From Intestinibacter bartlettii (GTDB taxonomy: Bacteria; Bacillota; Clostridia; Peptostreptococcales; Peptostreptococcaceae): a stretch of 64,000 nucleotides of DNA. The notes beneath the pieces are model-generated. The model searched no databases. It saw only the letters and a program-made list of their open reading frames with translations, and had not been told where the DNA came from. The stretch spans positions 1 to 64,000 of the forward strand of contig NZ_JAHLOQ010000018.1 of assembly GCF_018917435.1 (NCBI RefSeq), read 5' to 3'. This document shows positions 37,601 to 45,079 of the stretch, piece after piece (position 1 is the first letter of the stretch; each line of letters opens with the position of its first letter). A program made the translations under genes and the position numbers.

Positions 37601-40068
37601 AAAATATCATCTTGTGGATATGTTAATATAACTGTTTGATTAAGAGTTTGTCCTGGTTCAAGAGTTACATCTTTCCACATTAAAATACCGTCTTTTAATG
37701 TAAGACTATATCCATCTAAATCACCAGACGTTGTGACTGTTATATTATCACCATCTATTTTCCACCAATCTATAACATTTCCATCTTTATCAGTAGGTAA
37801 AATATCTTTTACATCAATTGTAGTTGATTCTTTTCCTGTATTTGAAATTTTCAAAGTATATGTAACACTTTGGCCTTCTCTTATATCATCGGAACTTGAT
37901 TTTTTATCAACTCCAATTTTATATCCTTCAATCCCTACCTTTACTGTCGTTTCTGCTTTTTCACCATTATTATTTGTAACTTGGTTTTTTAAATCAATAG
38001 TTTTTTCCTCACCAGTAATCAATCCATCTGGTAAGTTAGCTGCTACAACTTTAGCATTGTATTTTAAATCTACTTTTGAACCACTTTTTACACTACCTAT
38101 ATTCCAAGTTATTGTGTAAGATTTAGTTAGTTCATTGTATTTTACTGTTCCTGTAAAATCTCCTGATTCAATTGTATTAGTATCTTTGTTATACTCAGGT
38201 ACTAATCCTGTTGGCATAATATCTACTATTGTTTGTTCCTCTGAATCAAGTTCACCATTATTGTACACTTCAACTGTATAAGTTATTGTGTCTCCATCTT
38301 TAAATGTCTTATATGAATCATTTGCATACTTATTTAGAGATATTTTTGATGATTTCTTTACTACTTTATTAGTAGTTTCATTTGTTTCTTTGTTATTTAC
38401 AGTTGCAGTATTTTTGATTAAAGTTCCTGAATCACAGTCTGTAACTTTCACGTAGAAAATATAAGTTTTTTGGGCTCCTGGTTTTACACCAGAAACTTCC
38501 CATTTTACTATATTATTTTCTAATATGTATCCTTCAGTCCATTGTTCTTGATTTATAGCTTGAGTATTTGTTGGAATTTTATCTTCCACAACAAACTTAT
38601 CTGATTCAGCACTTCCATCATTTTTAACAGTGATTTCATATTTTATAGTATCTCCTACTTCTACATCTGAACCACTTTTTTCAACAATCTCACTTGATTT
38701 TTTTGCAGTTATATTAGGAGATGTTGCTGGTACAGTTGTGGAAACAGTATCATCTGAAGTCTCTTTAGATGCGCCTACTACAGGTTTAGCCTCAAAACTA
38801 ACCTTATTTGTAATAGTTTCTTCTTTTTGTGTTTTATCTGCAATTAAATTCGATGTATAAAGAATTACTTGCATATCTGGTTCTTTAATTTCGCTATCCG
38901 GATTATCGGAATTTTGCCTCGTATGAGTTATTTTGATTTTTTTGCCTTCAACCGTTATTTTAGCGTCTTTTTCACTTACCTCTAGAATTTTTTTGCCACC
39001 TATAGTAAGTACTCCATTTGATGAATTCACTTCACCACTTGGTAAATTAATAGAACTAGGTAATTCAAGTTCATCAGTAATGGTATATTCTTTTGTAAAT
39101 ATCTTTCCTACATATCCTTTGTTATTTGATGTAGCTTTGATATTATACACTATTGATTCATCTTTTATATTTCCAGAATTATCTCTATCTACACTTTGTT
39201 TATTAGTAGTTTTAGATACCTTATTCCAACTAAAAGATGCTTTTGCTGTAACTATTAAGTCACTTATTATAGATTTTTCATCTGCTACTTTATCAGTAAT
39301 CACATTATCATTTGAGTCTAATATGTCTGTTTTGATTACTACTTTTTCGCCGTCATTAGTGACACCATTTTTAAATATCATTTGAAAATCAAATTGGTCA
39401 GTAGAACCTTGAGTTAATTCTGAAATAATATATCTTTTTCCATCTTGGCCAGTTACTAATTTAAGTTTTATACCATCTAAAGTGATCTCATTTTGTATTG
39501 TTCCATCAGATTTTTGGAAGTCAGATAATATAACATTAGGATTATCTATCTCCATTCTGATTTTGTAATTACCTCTTATATTCGAATTTGAACCTGTAGC
39601 TGTAACATGTATACGTGTAGTTTGTCCTGTAGAAACAGATATTTCTCTATTGGACATATTACTTTCTTGTCCAACTTTTACAACTAACTCCTGGTTTACA
39701 TCTTCTGATATGTCAGATGTCATCGTACTTTGTTCATTTTTTTCATTTTTAGTAGAGTCTTTATCTGAAGATTCTTCTTGGATTATATTTTTATCTGAAG
39801 TTACTTTATCTGAAGCTGCGTTATCCTCTATAGTACTCCCACTACTATTCGGATTTTTTTCTTCAGCTATTCCCTCGTTTTGATCATCTGATGTTTCCTC
39901 ATTGTTGTCGATATTCTCCTGCGATGATACATTCTGAGAAATTACTTCTTGTTGTTGATATTCCCCTACAGATGCATATACATATTGTAACGTGTCTGCA
40001 CTTATTAATAGCAAAGCTAAAACAACTGCAATAACTTTTTTAAATATGCGATATAAATGTGTATTCAT
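28678..40068 (-). CDS. Giant sortase-anchored adhesin with DUF11-like and SpaA/CnaB repeats
   Basis: The 3796-residue surface protein starts with a Sec signal (MNTHLYRIFKKVIAVVLALL, cleavage probably after VYA at 32). A Ser/Glu/Asp-rich linker follows to about 130. Beta-sandwich and DUF11-like repeats span about 450-1800 (for example VGDTIKYEITVKNDG). Then come 15 SpaA/CnaB-type domains, each marked by E-x2-AP-x-GY, between about 1840 and 3470. DUF5979-like modules are interposed at about 2025-2325 and 3475-3570. A Pro/Glu/Asp stalk (about 3570-3745) leads to VQTG (3762-3765), a hydrophobic span and RRR tail. CnaB domains usually form Lys-Asn or Lys-Asp isopeptide bonds. The GGGAG site lies 12 bases before the ATG, somewhat far. 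It lies downstream of an ECF sigma/anti-sigma-like pair. Confidence 0.92.
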   Translation of the reverse strand: MNTHLYRIFKKVIAVVLALLLISADTLQYVYASVGEYQQQEVISQNVSSQENIDNNEETSDDQNEGIAEEKNPNSSGSTIEDNAASDKVTSDKNIIQEESSDKDSTKNEKNEQSTMTSDISEDVNQELVVKVGQESNMSNREISVSTGQTTRIHVTATGSNSNIRGNYKIRMEIDNPNVILSDFQKSDGTIQNEITLDGIKLKLVTGQDGKRYIISELTQGSTDQFDFQMIFKNGVTNDGEKVVIKTDILDSNDNVITDKVADEKSIISDLIVTAKASFSWNKVSKTTNKQSVDRDNSGNIKDESIVYNIKATSNNKGYVGKIFTKEYTITDELELPSSINLPSGEVNSSNGVLTIGGKKILEVSEKDAKITVEGKKIKITHTRQNSDNPDSEIKEPDMQVILYTSNLIADKTQKEETITNKVSFEAKPVVGASKETSDDTVSTTVPATSPNITAKKSSEIVEKSGSDVEVGDTIKYEITVKNDGSAESDKFVVEDKIPTNTQAINQEQWTEGYILENNIVKWEVSGVKPGAQKTYIFYVKVTDCDSGTLIKNTATVNNKETNETTNKVVKKSSKISLNKYANDSYKTFKDGDTITYTVEVYNNGELDSEEQTIVDIMPTGLVPEYNKDTNTIESGDFTGTVKYNELTKSYTITWNIGSVKSGSKVDLKYNAKVVAANLPDGLITGEEKTIDLKNQVTNNNGEKAETTVKVGIEGYKIGVDKKSSSDDIREGQSVTYTLKISNTGKESTTIDVKDILPTDKDGNVIDWWKIDGDNITVTTSGDLDGYSLTLKDGILMWKDVTLEPGQTLNQTVILTYPQDDIFKSLFNINGHNSIVNTLKVGEQENKTYQTPKDVDLKINKSIDKDSVQIGSNDDVTFTIDGFSNTSKKSLKNVTVKDDFSTWNGVNSKFKLKEITTGSYEGINSYSIEVVFNDYSTKTIQIDNPSQISKLSSLIDNKSVVDIKSITFNFGDIGTDFNVVEGITVVATPKSSDEIDTGVVVNTAVLNFNNTQISDDATVELTYPDTKVTKEAYVNGQLADNKTNPISVGDKVTFKIKYTNNTGKDINHSDISFMDNFTNNNIIDKSKKLTVVAKQTDSNGKTVTENPLVLNGGANWYYMNFSFASGILKNGETIELAFDAITTSEYSKATESVEEGSTDYRLHNTIELKIKNNVVAKGETDFYYPAIKNNIWTQKGIKSIGKYTRNSKESVDGWYSVNSNSLYSYGSEQNAVVYTYVIYNDANSGDNLPLKKAVDILPNGFKYIAMGKDSNAFYNVSASNKITTVNYASDINLPQGVVLDGGIVVNAAYDNNQIVFTFNEGAELQPGHAIAFTYLCEIDNEKTDLSSVNKIAFSYDTTENEAPGNDVKVSFSTNTDKSPKNDGTCNILNKNYGHIYGGENQTWYESDVTIKKVAILPGVSKKLDGFYNAGSDELHEVDENSKISIKSSLKWTIKVSNNGNNYDSEDMTNYTVIDTLPHPYTLSKNSKHNQSITIYNKDGSKKFTFDISNLLTTSTKTDSNGDEVQVLTWKLEDETYTIPSGGYAEITFISANDSNTANYGTYVNNVALVPSQSFTKDSVTEGNVTEIEVDGEKKTVIENQATAHIFGNYATYSFKQISDLSGYDTVLEEDKTGNGYGDNHANGYGYKSNDNTVVSSGKGEKVGYTLYVKSNSEGDIYNLTLIDKLPHVGDVGTVNLDSPRNSEFTVYLANKPNFKVDILDENRNYESTVDTSQYSIDYSSKISYTNEDWDSNTTWDTSYNQDIHKSLRLTFKNGFKLKQGQIVRVYFEGIIGDDAIPGEIAWNSFGYLYSTKNSFNEDVTLIAEPAKVGVSIPGTIESAQISVTKVDEENTNKILAGAEFGVYSDKECTNLVTKITTTSNGDDLSSKLLLQTYYIKEINAPEGYVMDDTVYTVKLTKKDTIVKVQKDSTGYVTNKRDKIKTKLKISKKDIVTSEELPGATLQIIDKSTGKVIEEWVSTTKPHEIDTLEPGEYTLIEKSAPDGYLIAESIDFTVKATSEIQKVEMFDAKDVSLFVKKTLINENMFDEKEQFDIVITGEFSDGSKEKTIKFTKEDAINGTIKKVENVVYGNTYEIVENNSDSYNVAITGNGQVMVNNKDQLVEVVNSKRLSGILAVTKVVENINTVADDDVFTLIVSGKFSNGTNSKEINVTKEQLNKQIVVEDTIYGETYTLSEVNNENYNIVYNNQSVTLDGSLQIKLLSVTNERKDAGKLFVVKKLVDNATISDTDKFIVTVKGRFSDVEGETIKKFTFDNSNIGQAQEVPGVIYGNTYEVSEKETGNRYTIDSIENASVTIGSEDITSTVLNKKTSSKVKISKSDITTSKPLKGATLQVIDKVTNEVLEEWTTTEEDYEIDELPVGEYILREISAPDGYIRAEDVEFTVSEGGKIYKVEMKDDYTKVEITKKDLETKEILEGAKLQLLDSEGKVVAEFTSENKAYEMTKLPVGEYTLREVKAPKGYNLAEDVKVVIEETGKVQEFSIYDVEKTNNVPISKQDITTGEEIKGAKLELLNSKGEVIESWTSTDKPHVVNNLKAGTYKIRETKAPAGYLVAEEVEFTIDSEGNITGSTIMKDDYTKVEITKLDITDGQPVIGAKLQVIDKVTNEVVEEWTTTGEAHKIDRLPTGEYILREIQAPAGYIRAEDVEFRVDETGEIQKVEMKDDYTKVEITKKDLETKEILEGAKLQLLDSEGKVVAEFTSENKAYEMTKLPVGEYTLHEVKAPKGYNLAEDVKVVIEETGKVQEFSIYDVEKTNNVPISKQDITTGEEIKGAKLELLNSKGEVIESWISTDKPHVVNNLKAGTYKIRETKAPAGYLLAEEVEFTIDSEGNITGSTIMKDDYTKVEITKSDITDGQPVIGAKLQVIEKTTGKVVEEWTTTEEAHKIDRLPTGEYILREITAPAGYIRAEDVEFKVDETGEIQKVEMKDDYTKVEITKKDLETKEILEGAKLQLLDSEGKVVAEFTSENKAYEMTKLPVGEYTLHEVKAPKGYNLAEDVKVVIEETGKVQEFSIYDVEKTNNVPISKQDITTGEEIKGAKLELLNSKGEVIESWTSTDKPHVVNNLKAGTYKIRETKAPAGYLIAEEVEFTIDSEGNITGSTIMKDDYTKVEITKSDITDGQPVIGAKLQVIEKATGKVVEEWKTTEEAHKIDRLPTGEYILREITAPAGYIRAEDVEFKVDETGEIQKVEMKDDYTKVEITKKDLETKEILEGAKLQLLDSEGKVVAEFTSENKAYEMTKLPVGEYTLHEVKAPKGYNLAEDVKVVIEETGKVQEFSIYDVEKTNNVPISKQDITTGEEIKGAKLELLNSKGEVIESWTSTDKPHVVNNLKAGTYKIRETKAPAGYLLAEEVEFTIDSEGNITGSTIMKDDYTKVDISKKDIVTKEELPGATLQVKDSNGNIIEEWVSSTEPHRINRLPMGDYILVEKQAPNGYLIAEEVKFTVTETGEIQKVEMFDAKKVSLYIKKDVSNIEKLNGNEEFTIKVSGEFADGTTEKYIKFAYDELGKEKPVIDVIYGNKYKISEPQHDGYTVKIDKESVILMESKELVTVINTLDIPDIPEKPDNPGTPEEPGKPDTPDTPGNPGEPEKPDNPGNPEEPEKPDTPDNPGSPEEPEQPDTPNNPGSPEGPEEPDTPGNPGNPEEPEKPDTPGNPGNPEEPEKPDTPDNPGQPDEPEEPDTPDNPESPEEPEEPDTPDNPGNPEEPEKPDTPNNPGSPEKPGQPDAPSNPNSPNNPSKSDDLKDGDDVQTGDSSLTNEVAIGAIALIALVVLWINDKRRRNL
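28815..29363 (-). repeat. 45-bp repeats encoding the Pro/Glu/Asp wall-spanning stalk
   Basis: About twelve imperfect 15-residue units of the type KPDTPDNPGNPEEPE lie between the last beta domain and the sorting signal. Slippage or recombination here could change the stalk length. The opposite strand is open in several frames only because of the repeat composition. Confidence 0.85.
29916..32835 (-). repeat. Tandem 795-bp repeats within the giant adhesin (about 3.7 copies)
   Basis: The same junction sequence recurs at 32835, 32040, 31245 and 30450, exactly 795 bp apart. Each unit encodes 265 residues, that is three SpaA/CnaB domains (about 88 residues each) in fixed order: DLETKEILEG type, DITTGEEIKG type and DITDGQPVIG type. 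The last copy lacks the third domain. The copies are nearly identical at DNA level, so duplication is recent or homogenised by recombination. Confidence 0.9.
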
Positions 40069-40240
40069 CTTTTAACTTTTCTCCCTTGTTACTTATTAAT
40101 TAGAAATATTTAAATATGTATTACAAAGGTAAATTTTTAACCACATTACTCTATATTTATACATTTATAGAAAAAACATGAAACATTATCACTGCAATAA
40201 ATATTATATCATATTTATTTATAATTTTTATGTGCAAAGC

Positions 40241-40283
40241 ATAATTGTACTTTAAATAATAATTTTATTTAAAGTACAATTAT
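40241..40283. repeat. Perfect 19-bp inverted repeat between anti-sigma-like gene and adhesin
   Basis: ATAATTGTACTTTAAATAA (40241-40259) has its exact complement at 40265-40283, with a 5-base loop. It lies directly after the stop of the DUF4179 gene. There is no long T-run on the minus strand, so it may be a weak terminator/attenuator, an RNA-stabilising hairpin or an operator. Confidence 0.6.
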
Positions 40284-40290
40284 TGTTTTA

Positions 40291-41619
40291 TTATCTATTA
40301 TTTATTTCTAACTCAATTGGATATTTATATTTAAGAACTAATCCTAAATCTAATATATAAGATTCCTTCTTTTCTACATTATCAAATTCCATCCCAGATA
40401 TATTTGACCCAGATTCATAATATAATGATATTGCATAATTACCATCTAATTTGCATCCGCCATTATATGCAATAGATGAATCTGTAGTATATTTTACAAT
40501 TAGTTTTCCACTATTATATTCAACATTTTTAATAGTAACTGTTCTTCCGAAATAATCTATCTTTTTAGGATAGTTATCATTTAAACTTAACTCTATTTTT
40601 TTATTTGCATTTACTAAAGCTCCATCTGCCTTTAGTTTAAGTTTTTTACCTTTATCATAGTATACTGAAGGTACTATAGTTTGACTCCATCCACCGTTTT
40701 CTAACCCTATGCCAGAGAGTTCTAATGAGGATCTATAAATTTCTCCATTTTCAGATATTATTCTTAAATTGTCTAATCCTTGTAATTTTCCTATACTTCT
40801 TACTTCTCCAGATGTATTTAAATACATCATTGTTGGAGATACCTTTAATTTGTCTATATTTAAATTTAAGTCACCATCATTTATTTGTTTGTTTATTTCT
40901 ATATTTTTAGTTTTGTTTAATTGTTTTGGTATGTCTAATTTTACTTTTGTTGTTCCAAGTGTTTCTCGTTCCCAGTTTTCATCTTCTTGATTATATGTTG
41001 TAGGTTCTTTAATTAACTTAAGTTTTAATTCCAAAGTACCCTTTCCTTCTAATATGTTTTCTACATCACTTCCAACAACATTTACAGTTGTTTTTATAAT
41101 GCCATCTTCATCTTTATAAAAAATCCCACCACTCATTGATGCCTCTATAGAGTCTACATATAATTCATAATAATTTCCTTCATCAGTATCATCAGCAACC
41201 ATATCACCTATTTTTGTCTCCATTATCGCTTCAAAACTTATTCTCTGTTCATCAATATATATATTTTGAATTGTTATATCATATCCTCCAATATTTATAT
41301 GTTGGGAATCAGATGATTTATAGCCATTATTAACTGCATTTTCTATGCCTATATCTCCAAAAATATATTTAAACATTGTATCTGCAAATGTTCTAAAACT
41401 AGGTACAAATGCATATGACACACCTATTATTAAAATTGATGCCACAGATGTTATCGCCCATTTTTTATATTTTTTAGGTTTTAATTCTTTTAATTTAGCA
41501 TTCAATCTTTCATCTAATTCATCTGGTATTTTTATATCTTCATTCTCATATTCACTTAATAATTTTTCTATCTCTTCATCTTCATCTAAAAAATTTCTTT
41601 TATCTTTATTTTTATCCAT
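40291..41619 (-). CDS. DUF4179-type membrane protein, probable anti-sigma factor
   Basis: The 442-residue product has an acidic cytoplasmic N-terminus (about 1-50), one membrane span at about 54-72 (WAITSVASILIIGVSYAFV) and a large outside part. The segment just after the span and NIGGYDITIQNIYIDEQRIS match the DUF4179 family; the C-terminal half looks like DUF5643. Proteins of this kind are commonly encoded directly after ECF sigma genes and are taken to bind the sigma factor with the cytoplasmic part. Here the start follows the sigma stop by one base, so coupling is certain. The signal it senses is unknown. Confidence 0.82.
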   Translation of the reverse strand: MDKNKDKRNFLDEDEEIEKLLSEYENEDIKIPDELDERLNAKLKELKPKKYKKWAITSVASILIIGVSYAFVPSFRTFADTMFKYIFGDIGIENAVNNGYKSSDSQHINIGGYDITIQNIYIDEQRISFEAIMETKIGDMVADDTDEGNYYELYVDSIEASMSGGIFYKDEDGIIKTTVNVVGSDVENILEGKGTLELKLKLIKEPTTYNQEDENWERETLGTTKVKLDIPKQLNKTKNIEINKQINDGDLNLNIDKLKVSPTMMYLNTSGEVRSIGKLQGLDNLRIISENGEIYRSSLELSGIGLENGGWSQTIVPSVYYDKGKKLKLKADGALVNANKKIELSLNDNYPKKIDYFGRTVTIKNVEYNSGKLIVKYTTDSSIAYNGGCKLDGNYAISLYYESGSNISGMEFDNVEKKESYILDLGLVLKYKYPIELEINNR

Positions 41620-41620
41620 A

Positions 41621-42133
41621 TTATCTCACCTCCAAATCCTTTTTCATATTTCTAAGAGCTGTATACATCTTTCCTTTTACAGTTCCTACTGGAACATCAA
41701 GTATATTCGCAATTTCGTCTAATTTATAACCCATATAAAATTTCAATCTTATCATTTCTCTAACCTGTGGTTCTATCTTTTCTAAACTTCTTTCCAGATC
41801 AAGTTTTGTCTCTTGATTTTCTGATTTTGATTTTGTTGGTCTAGAACTTTCAACGTCCTCTAAATATATTAATTTATTATTTTTATTTATAATATTTTTA
41901 GCTTCATTAATAACAATTCTTAAAAACCATGTTTTGAAATATTGTGGTTCTTTTAAATTTTGTATGTTTTTCAAGCCCTTTTCCACTGCTTGTAAATATG
42001 CATCTATGCTATCTTGTTCATTCTTTAATATTGTATATGCTAGCTTATATCCCTCATTTTTCAAGCTATGTACCAAAAGGCTATAAGCTTTAAAATTTCC
42101 CTTTATTGCTTTTTTAATTAATTTTTCGTCCAT
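41621..42133 (-). CDS. ECF-type RNA polymerase sigma factor
   Basis: This 170-residue group 4 sigma factor has region 2 at about 20-90 (YKLAYTILKNEQDSIDAYLQ, FKTWFLRIVINEAKN) and region 4 at about 115-165 (LRLKFYMGYKLDEIANIL-type helix-turn-helix with VPVGTVKGKMYTALR). Between them is a polar linker. An in-frame GTG precedes the ATG at 42133; the ATG has GGGAGG 8 bases upstream. It heads a minus-strand unit with the DUF4179 protein and, after 222 bp, the giant adhesin. A possible self-promoter is listed at 42159-42184. Confidence 0.92.
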   Translation of the reverse strand: MDEKLIKKAIKGNFKAYSLLVHSLKNEGYKLAYTILKNEQDSIDAYLQAVEKGLKNIQNLKEPQYFKTWFLRIVINEAKNIINKNNKLIYLEDVESSRPTKSKSENQETKLDLERSLEKIEPQVREMIRLKFYMGYKLDEIANILDVPVGTVKGKMYTALRNMKKDLEVR

Positions 42134-42158
42134 CACTTTTACCTCCCTTCACATATTA

Positions 42159-42184
42159 GACTAATGAAGCTATTAAAAAGTTAT
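42159..42184 (-). promoter_or_regulatory. Weak candidate ECF-type promoter upstream of the sigma gene
   Basis: Minus-strand ATAACTTTTT (AAC at 42182-42180) and AGTC (42162-42159) are separated by 17 bases. This recalls the AAC / CGTC layout of ECF promoters, and the start would fall just before the ribosome site. The -10 match is imperfect, so this is only a suggestion of self-regulation. Confidence 0.25.
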
Positions 42185-42271
42185 AAATATTTTTCAAAGT
42201 TTTATATAAATCCAAATTTTAATTAAATTTCTTCTAACTCAACATTTTTACTAAAAATCCATATAAAAAAA

Positions 42272-42301
42272 GCATACAAAATATTCGACTATTTTGTATG
42301 C
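42272..42301 (-). terminator. Terminator of tatD
   Basis: A perfect 12-bp stem GCATACAAAATA (42272-42283) with its complement at 42290-42301 is followed on the minus strand by a run of T. It separates tatD from the accessory island. Confidence 0.85.
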
Positions 42302-42318
42302 CTTTTAATAAAAATTAT

Positions 42319-43089
42319 CTATTTAATTCCGAAGAATTTTTTAGCATTTTCTTTTGTTGCTTCACAAACTTTTTCATAAGAAATTCCTTTTTCAACAGCT
42401 ATTGTATCAGCTACAAATTGCACTAGTGATGGATCATTTCTTTTTCCTCTATGTGGCGTTGGCGCCATATAAGGTGAATCAGTTTCTATTAACAATCTAT
42501 CAAGGGGTATTTCTCTTACAACTTCTTTTGTTTTCTTGTTGTTTTTAAATGTTACAGTTCCTGATATTGAAATATAACATCCCATTTTAACATATTCTCT
42601 TGCTAATTCAACATTTCCACTATAGCAATGAAGTACGCATCCTATTTCAGGACTTTTTGTTGATTTTATAATCTCAAAAGTATCTCCATGTGCATCTCTA
42701 TCGTGGATTATTATTGGTAATTTTAATTCATTAGCAAGTTCAATTTGTCTTTTGAACCATTTTTTTTGAAGTTCTTTATATTCAGCGTCATAGTAGTAAT
42801 CAAGTCCTATTTCTCCGATTGCTACTACTTTTTCGTTTTCAGTTGCCATTCTTTTAAGTTCTTCTATGTCAGCTTCAGTTAAATCCTTAACGTCATGTGG
42901 ATGGACACCTACTGCTGCATATATGAAATCATATTTGTTTGCAAGCTCAACACTTTCAGCTGATGTTTTCATACAAGCACCTGGGTTAACAACTAAATCA
43001 ACGCCTTTTTCATTAAGAGAAGAGATTAACTCTTCTCTATCTTCATCAAATCGTTCATCATTTAAATGTGCATGTGAGTCAAAAAGCAT
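42319..43089 (-). CDS. tatD: TatD family metal-dependent DNase
   Basis: TatD-type enzymes are TIM-barrel metal hydrolases with 3'-5' nuclease activity, linked to DNA repair and turnover. The metal ligands are visible: DSHAHLND at the start, IGEIGLDYYYD, IIHDRDAHGD and HCYSGN. The late motif is LIETDSPYMAPTPHRGKRN. At 256 residues it is normal. It follows metG after 12 bp, as in Bacillus (yabD). Its usual downstream neighbour rnmV is displaced by the surface island. Confidence 0.95.
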   Translation of the reverse strand: MLFDSHAHLNDERFDEDREELISSLNEKGVDLVVNPGACMKTSAESVELANKYDFIYAAVGVHPHDVKDLTEADIEELKRMATENEKVVAIGEIGLDYYYDAEYKELQKKWFKRQIELANELKLPIIIHDRDAHGDTFEIIKSTKSPEIGCVLHCYSGNVELAREYVKMGCYISISGTVTFKNNKKTKEVVREIPLDRLLIETDSPYMAPTPHRGKRNDPSLVQFVADTIAVEKGISYEKVCEATKENAKKFFGIK

Positions 43090-43101
43090 ATTTACATCTC
43101 C

Positions 43102-45048
43102 TTATCTAACTTCACAACCATCATTTGCACCAACAGCAGTTGGTATTATTAAATCATCACCATCGTTACCTGCTGCAAGTATCATACCTTGAGATTCAAC
43201 ACCTCTTAATTTAACTGGTTTTAAGTTGCATACTACTATAACATCTTTTCCAACCATTTCTTCTGGTTTATACCATTTAGCTATACCAGATACTATTTGT
43301 CTAGTTTCTGAACCTAATTTAACTTGAGAAACTAAAAGTCTGTCTGCTTTTGGATGTTTCTCGCAGCTTAATATTTTACCTACTCTTAATTCTACTTTAT
43401 CTAAATCATCTATTGTTATTTCTTCTTTATGTTGTAATGGAGCTTCTGTCACTTCTTCTTCCTCGTCTTTCTTTTCTGCAAATAATTCTTCAAGTTCTGC
43501 AACTTCTTTATCTATGTCTAATCTTTGGAATAATATTTCACCTTTAGTTACTTTTGTTCCTGGTTTTATTAATCCAAATGTTGCAGTACTTTCCCAGTTT
43601 GTCAACTCTTCACCTTCTATACCCATTTGAGCGTAGATTTTATTAGCTGTAGTGTTCATTATTGGGTTTATTAGTGTAGAGAATATTCTTATTGATTCAC
43701 ATAAGTTGTATAGAACTGTATCTAATACATCTTTTTTGCTTTCGTCTTTTGCAAGTACCCATGGAGCAGTTTCATCGATGTATTTGTTAGTTCTTCTTAT
43801 TAATTTCCATACACCTTCTAATGCTTCGTGGAATTGCATTTTGTTCATTTGTTCTTCAAATATTCTTCTTGATTCTTTAGCTTGTTGTTTTAATGCTTCG
43901 TCAAATTCAGTAGCAACTTTTGGTTCTGGTATTATTCCACCATTATATTTTTCAACCATTGCTATAGTTCTACTTACTAAGTTTCCTAAGTCATTAGCTA
44001 AGTCTGTGTTTATTCTTGTTACAAAGTTTCTATGAGTGTAGCTTCCGTCTTGACCGAATGCGAATTCTCTTAATAGATAGTATTTTAATGTATCTATTCC
44101 GTATCTTTCTATCATTTGTTCTGGGTAAACTATGTTACCTTTTGATTTACTCATTTTATCATTAGCAAATAATATCCAACCATGTCCAAATACTTGCTCA
44201 GATACTGGTAAATCTAATGCCATTAATAATGCTGGCCATATTATCGTATGGAATCTGATTATTTCTTTACCTACAACTTGTATATTAGCTGGCCAATATT
44301 TTTTGAATAATGAATCATCTTCACTCATATATCCTAATGCAGTTATATAGTTACATAATGCATCTACCCAAACGTATATAACGTGTTTTTCATCGAATGG
44401 TACTTTTATACCCCAGTCAAATGTAGTTCTAGTTACACATAAATCTTCTAGACCTGGTTCTAAGAAATTAGCTATCATTTCGTTAGCTCTAGCTTCTGGG
44501 AAACAGTAGTTAGGATTTTTGAATAATTCTTTTATTCTATCTTCATATTTAGATAGTTTGAAGAAGTATGCTTCTTCTTTTGCTACGTAAGTTTCTCTAC
44601 CACAGTCAGGGCATTTATCTCCATCAACTAATTGAGATTCTGTCCAGAAACTTTCGCATGGAGTACAGTATCTTCCTTCATATTCACCTTTGTATATATC
44701 ACCTTGTTCATATAATTTAGTGAATATTTTTTGTATTATTTTTGTATGTCTTGGTTCAGTTGTTCTTATGAAATCATCATAAGATATGTCCATAGTCTTC
44801 CATAATTTTTTTATGTCAGCGATCATACCATCTAAGTATTCCATTTCTGTCATACCAGCTTCTTTAGCTTTTTTTTGTATTTTTTCACCGTGTTCATCAG
44901 TTCCTGTTAAGAATCTTACATCATATCCACAGAAACGTTTAAATCTTGCAATTGCATCTGTTGCAACAGTTGTGTAAGTATGACCTATATGTAATCTACC
45001 ACTTGGATAGTATATAGGCGTTGTAATATAAAAAGTTTCTTTGCTCAT
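43102..45048 (-). CDS. metG: Methionyl-tRNA synthetase with C-terminal tRNA-binding domain
   Basis: MetG charges tRNA-Met. The class I signatures are HIGH in [15 protein letters not shown] and KMSKS in [13 protein letters not shown] single zinc knuckle has four Cys ([12 protein letters not shown] and CPDCG), the MetG2-like Firmicute form. The EMAP/Trbp111-like domain at about 545-648 ([16 protein letters not shown]) gives dimerisation and tRNA binding. At 648 residues it is full length. It is governed by the T-box leader at 45080-45325. Confidence 0.97.
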   Translation of the reverse strand: MSKETFYITTPIYYPSGRLHIGHTYTTVATDAIARFKRFCGYDVRFLTGTDEHGEKIQKKAKEAGMTEMEYLDGMIADIKKLWKTMDISYDDFIRTTEPRHTKIIQKIFTKLYEQGDIYKGEYEGRYCTPCESFWTESQLVDGDKCPDCGRETYVAKEEAYFFKLSKYEDRIKELFKNPNYCFPEARANEMIANFLEPGLEDLCVTRTTFDWGIKVPFDEKHVIYVWVDALCNYITALGYMSEDDSLFKKYWPANIQVVGKEIIRFHTIIWPALLMALDLPVSEQVFGHGWILFANDKMSKSKGNIVYPEQMIERYGIDTLKYYLLREFAFGQDGSYTHRNFVTRINTDLANDLGNLVSRTIAMVEKYNGGIIPEPKVATEFDEALKQQAKESRRIFEEQMNKMQFHEALEGVWKLIRRTNKYIDETAPWVLAKDESKKDVLDTVLYNLCESIRIFSTLINPIMNTTANKIYAQMGIEGEELTNWESTATFGLIKPGTKVTKGEILFQRLDIDKEVAELEELFAEKKDEEEEVTEAPLQHKEEITIDDLDKVELRVGKILSCEKHPKADRLLVSQVKLGSETRQIVSGIAKWYKPEEMVGKDVIVVCNLKPVKLRGVESQGMILAAGNDGDDLIIPTAVGANDGCEVR

Positions 45049-45079
45049 TTTACTTCCTCCTAAAATTTTTCAATATATT

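Noticed and set aside
34925-39883. Several plus-strand frames of 70-170 codons within the adhesin
   Set aside because: They have no ribosome sites or recognisable domains, and lie fully inside the well-supported adhesin frame.
40160-40190. TGAAAC element resembling an ECF -35 near the adhesin
   Set aside because: It lies on the plus strand, pointing away from the adhesin, and has no CGT-type -10 at the right distance.
24452-42133. Possibility that the island is a prophage or integrative element
   Set aside because: No integrase, recombinase, att-like direct repeats or tRNA gene is seen at either border.
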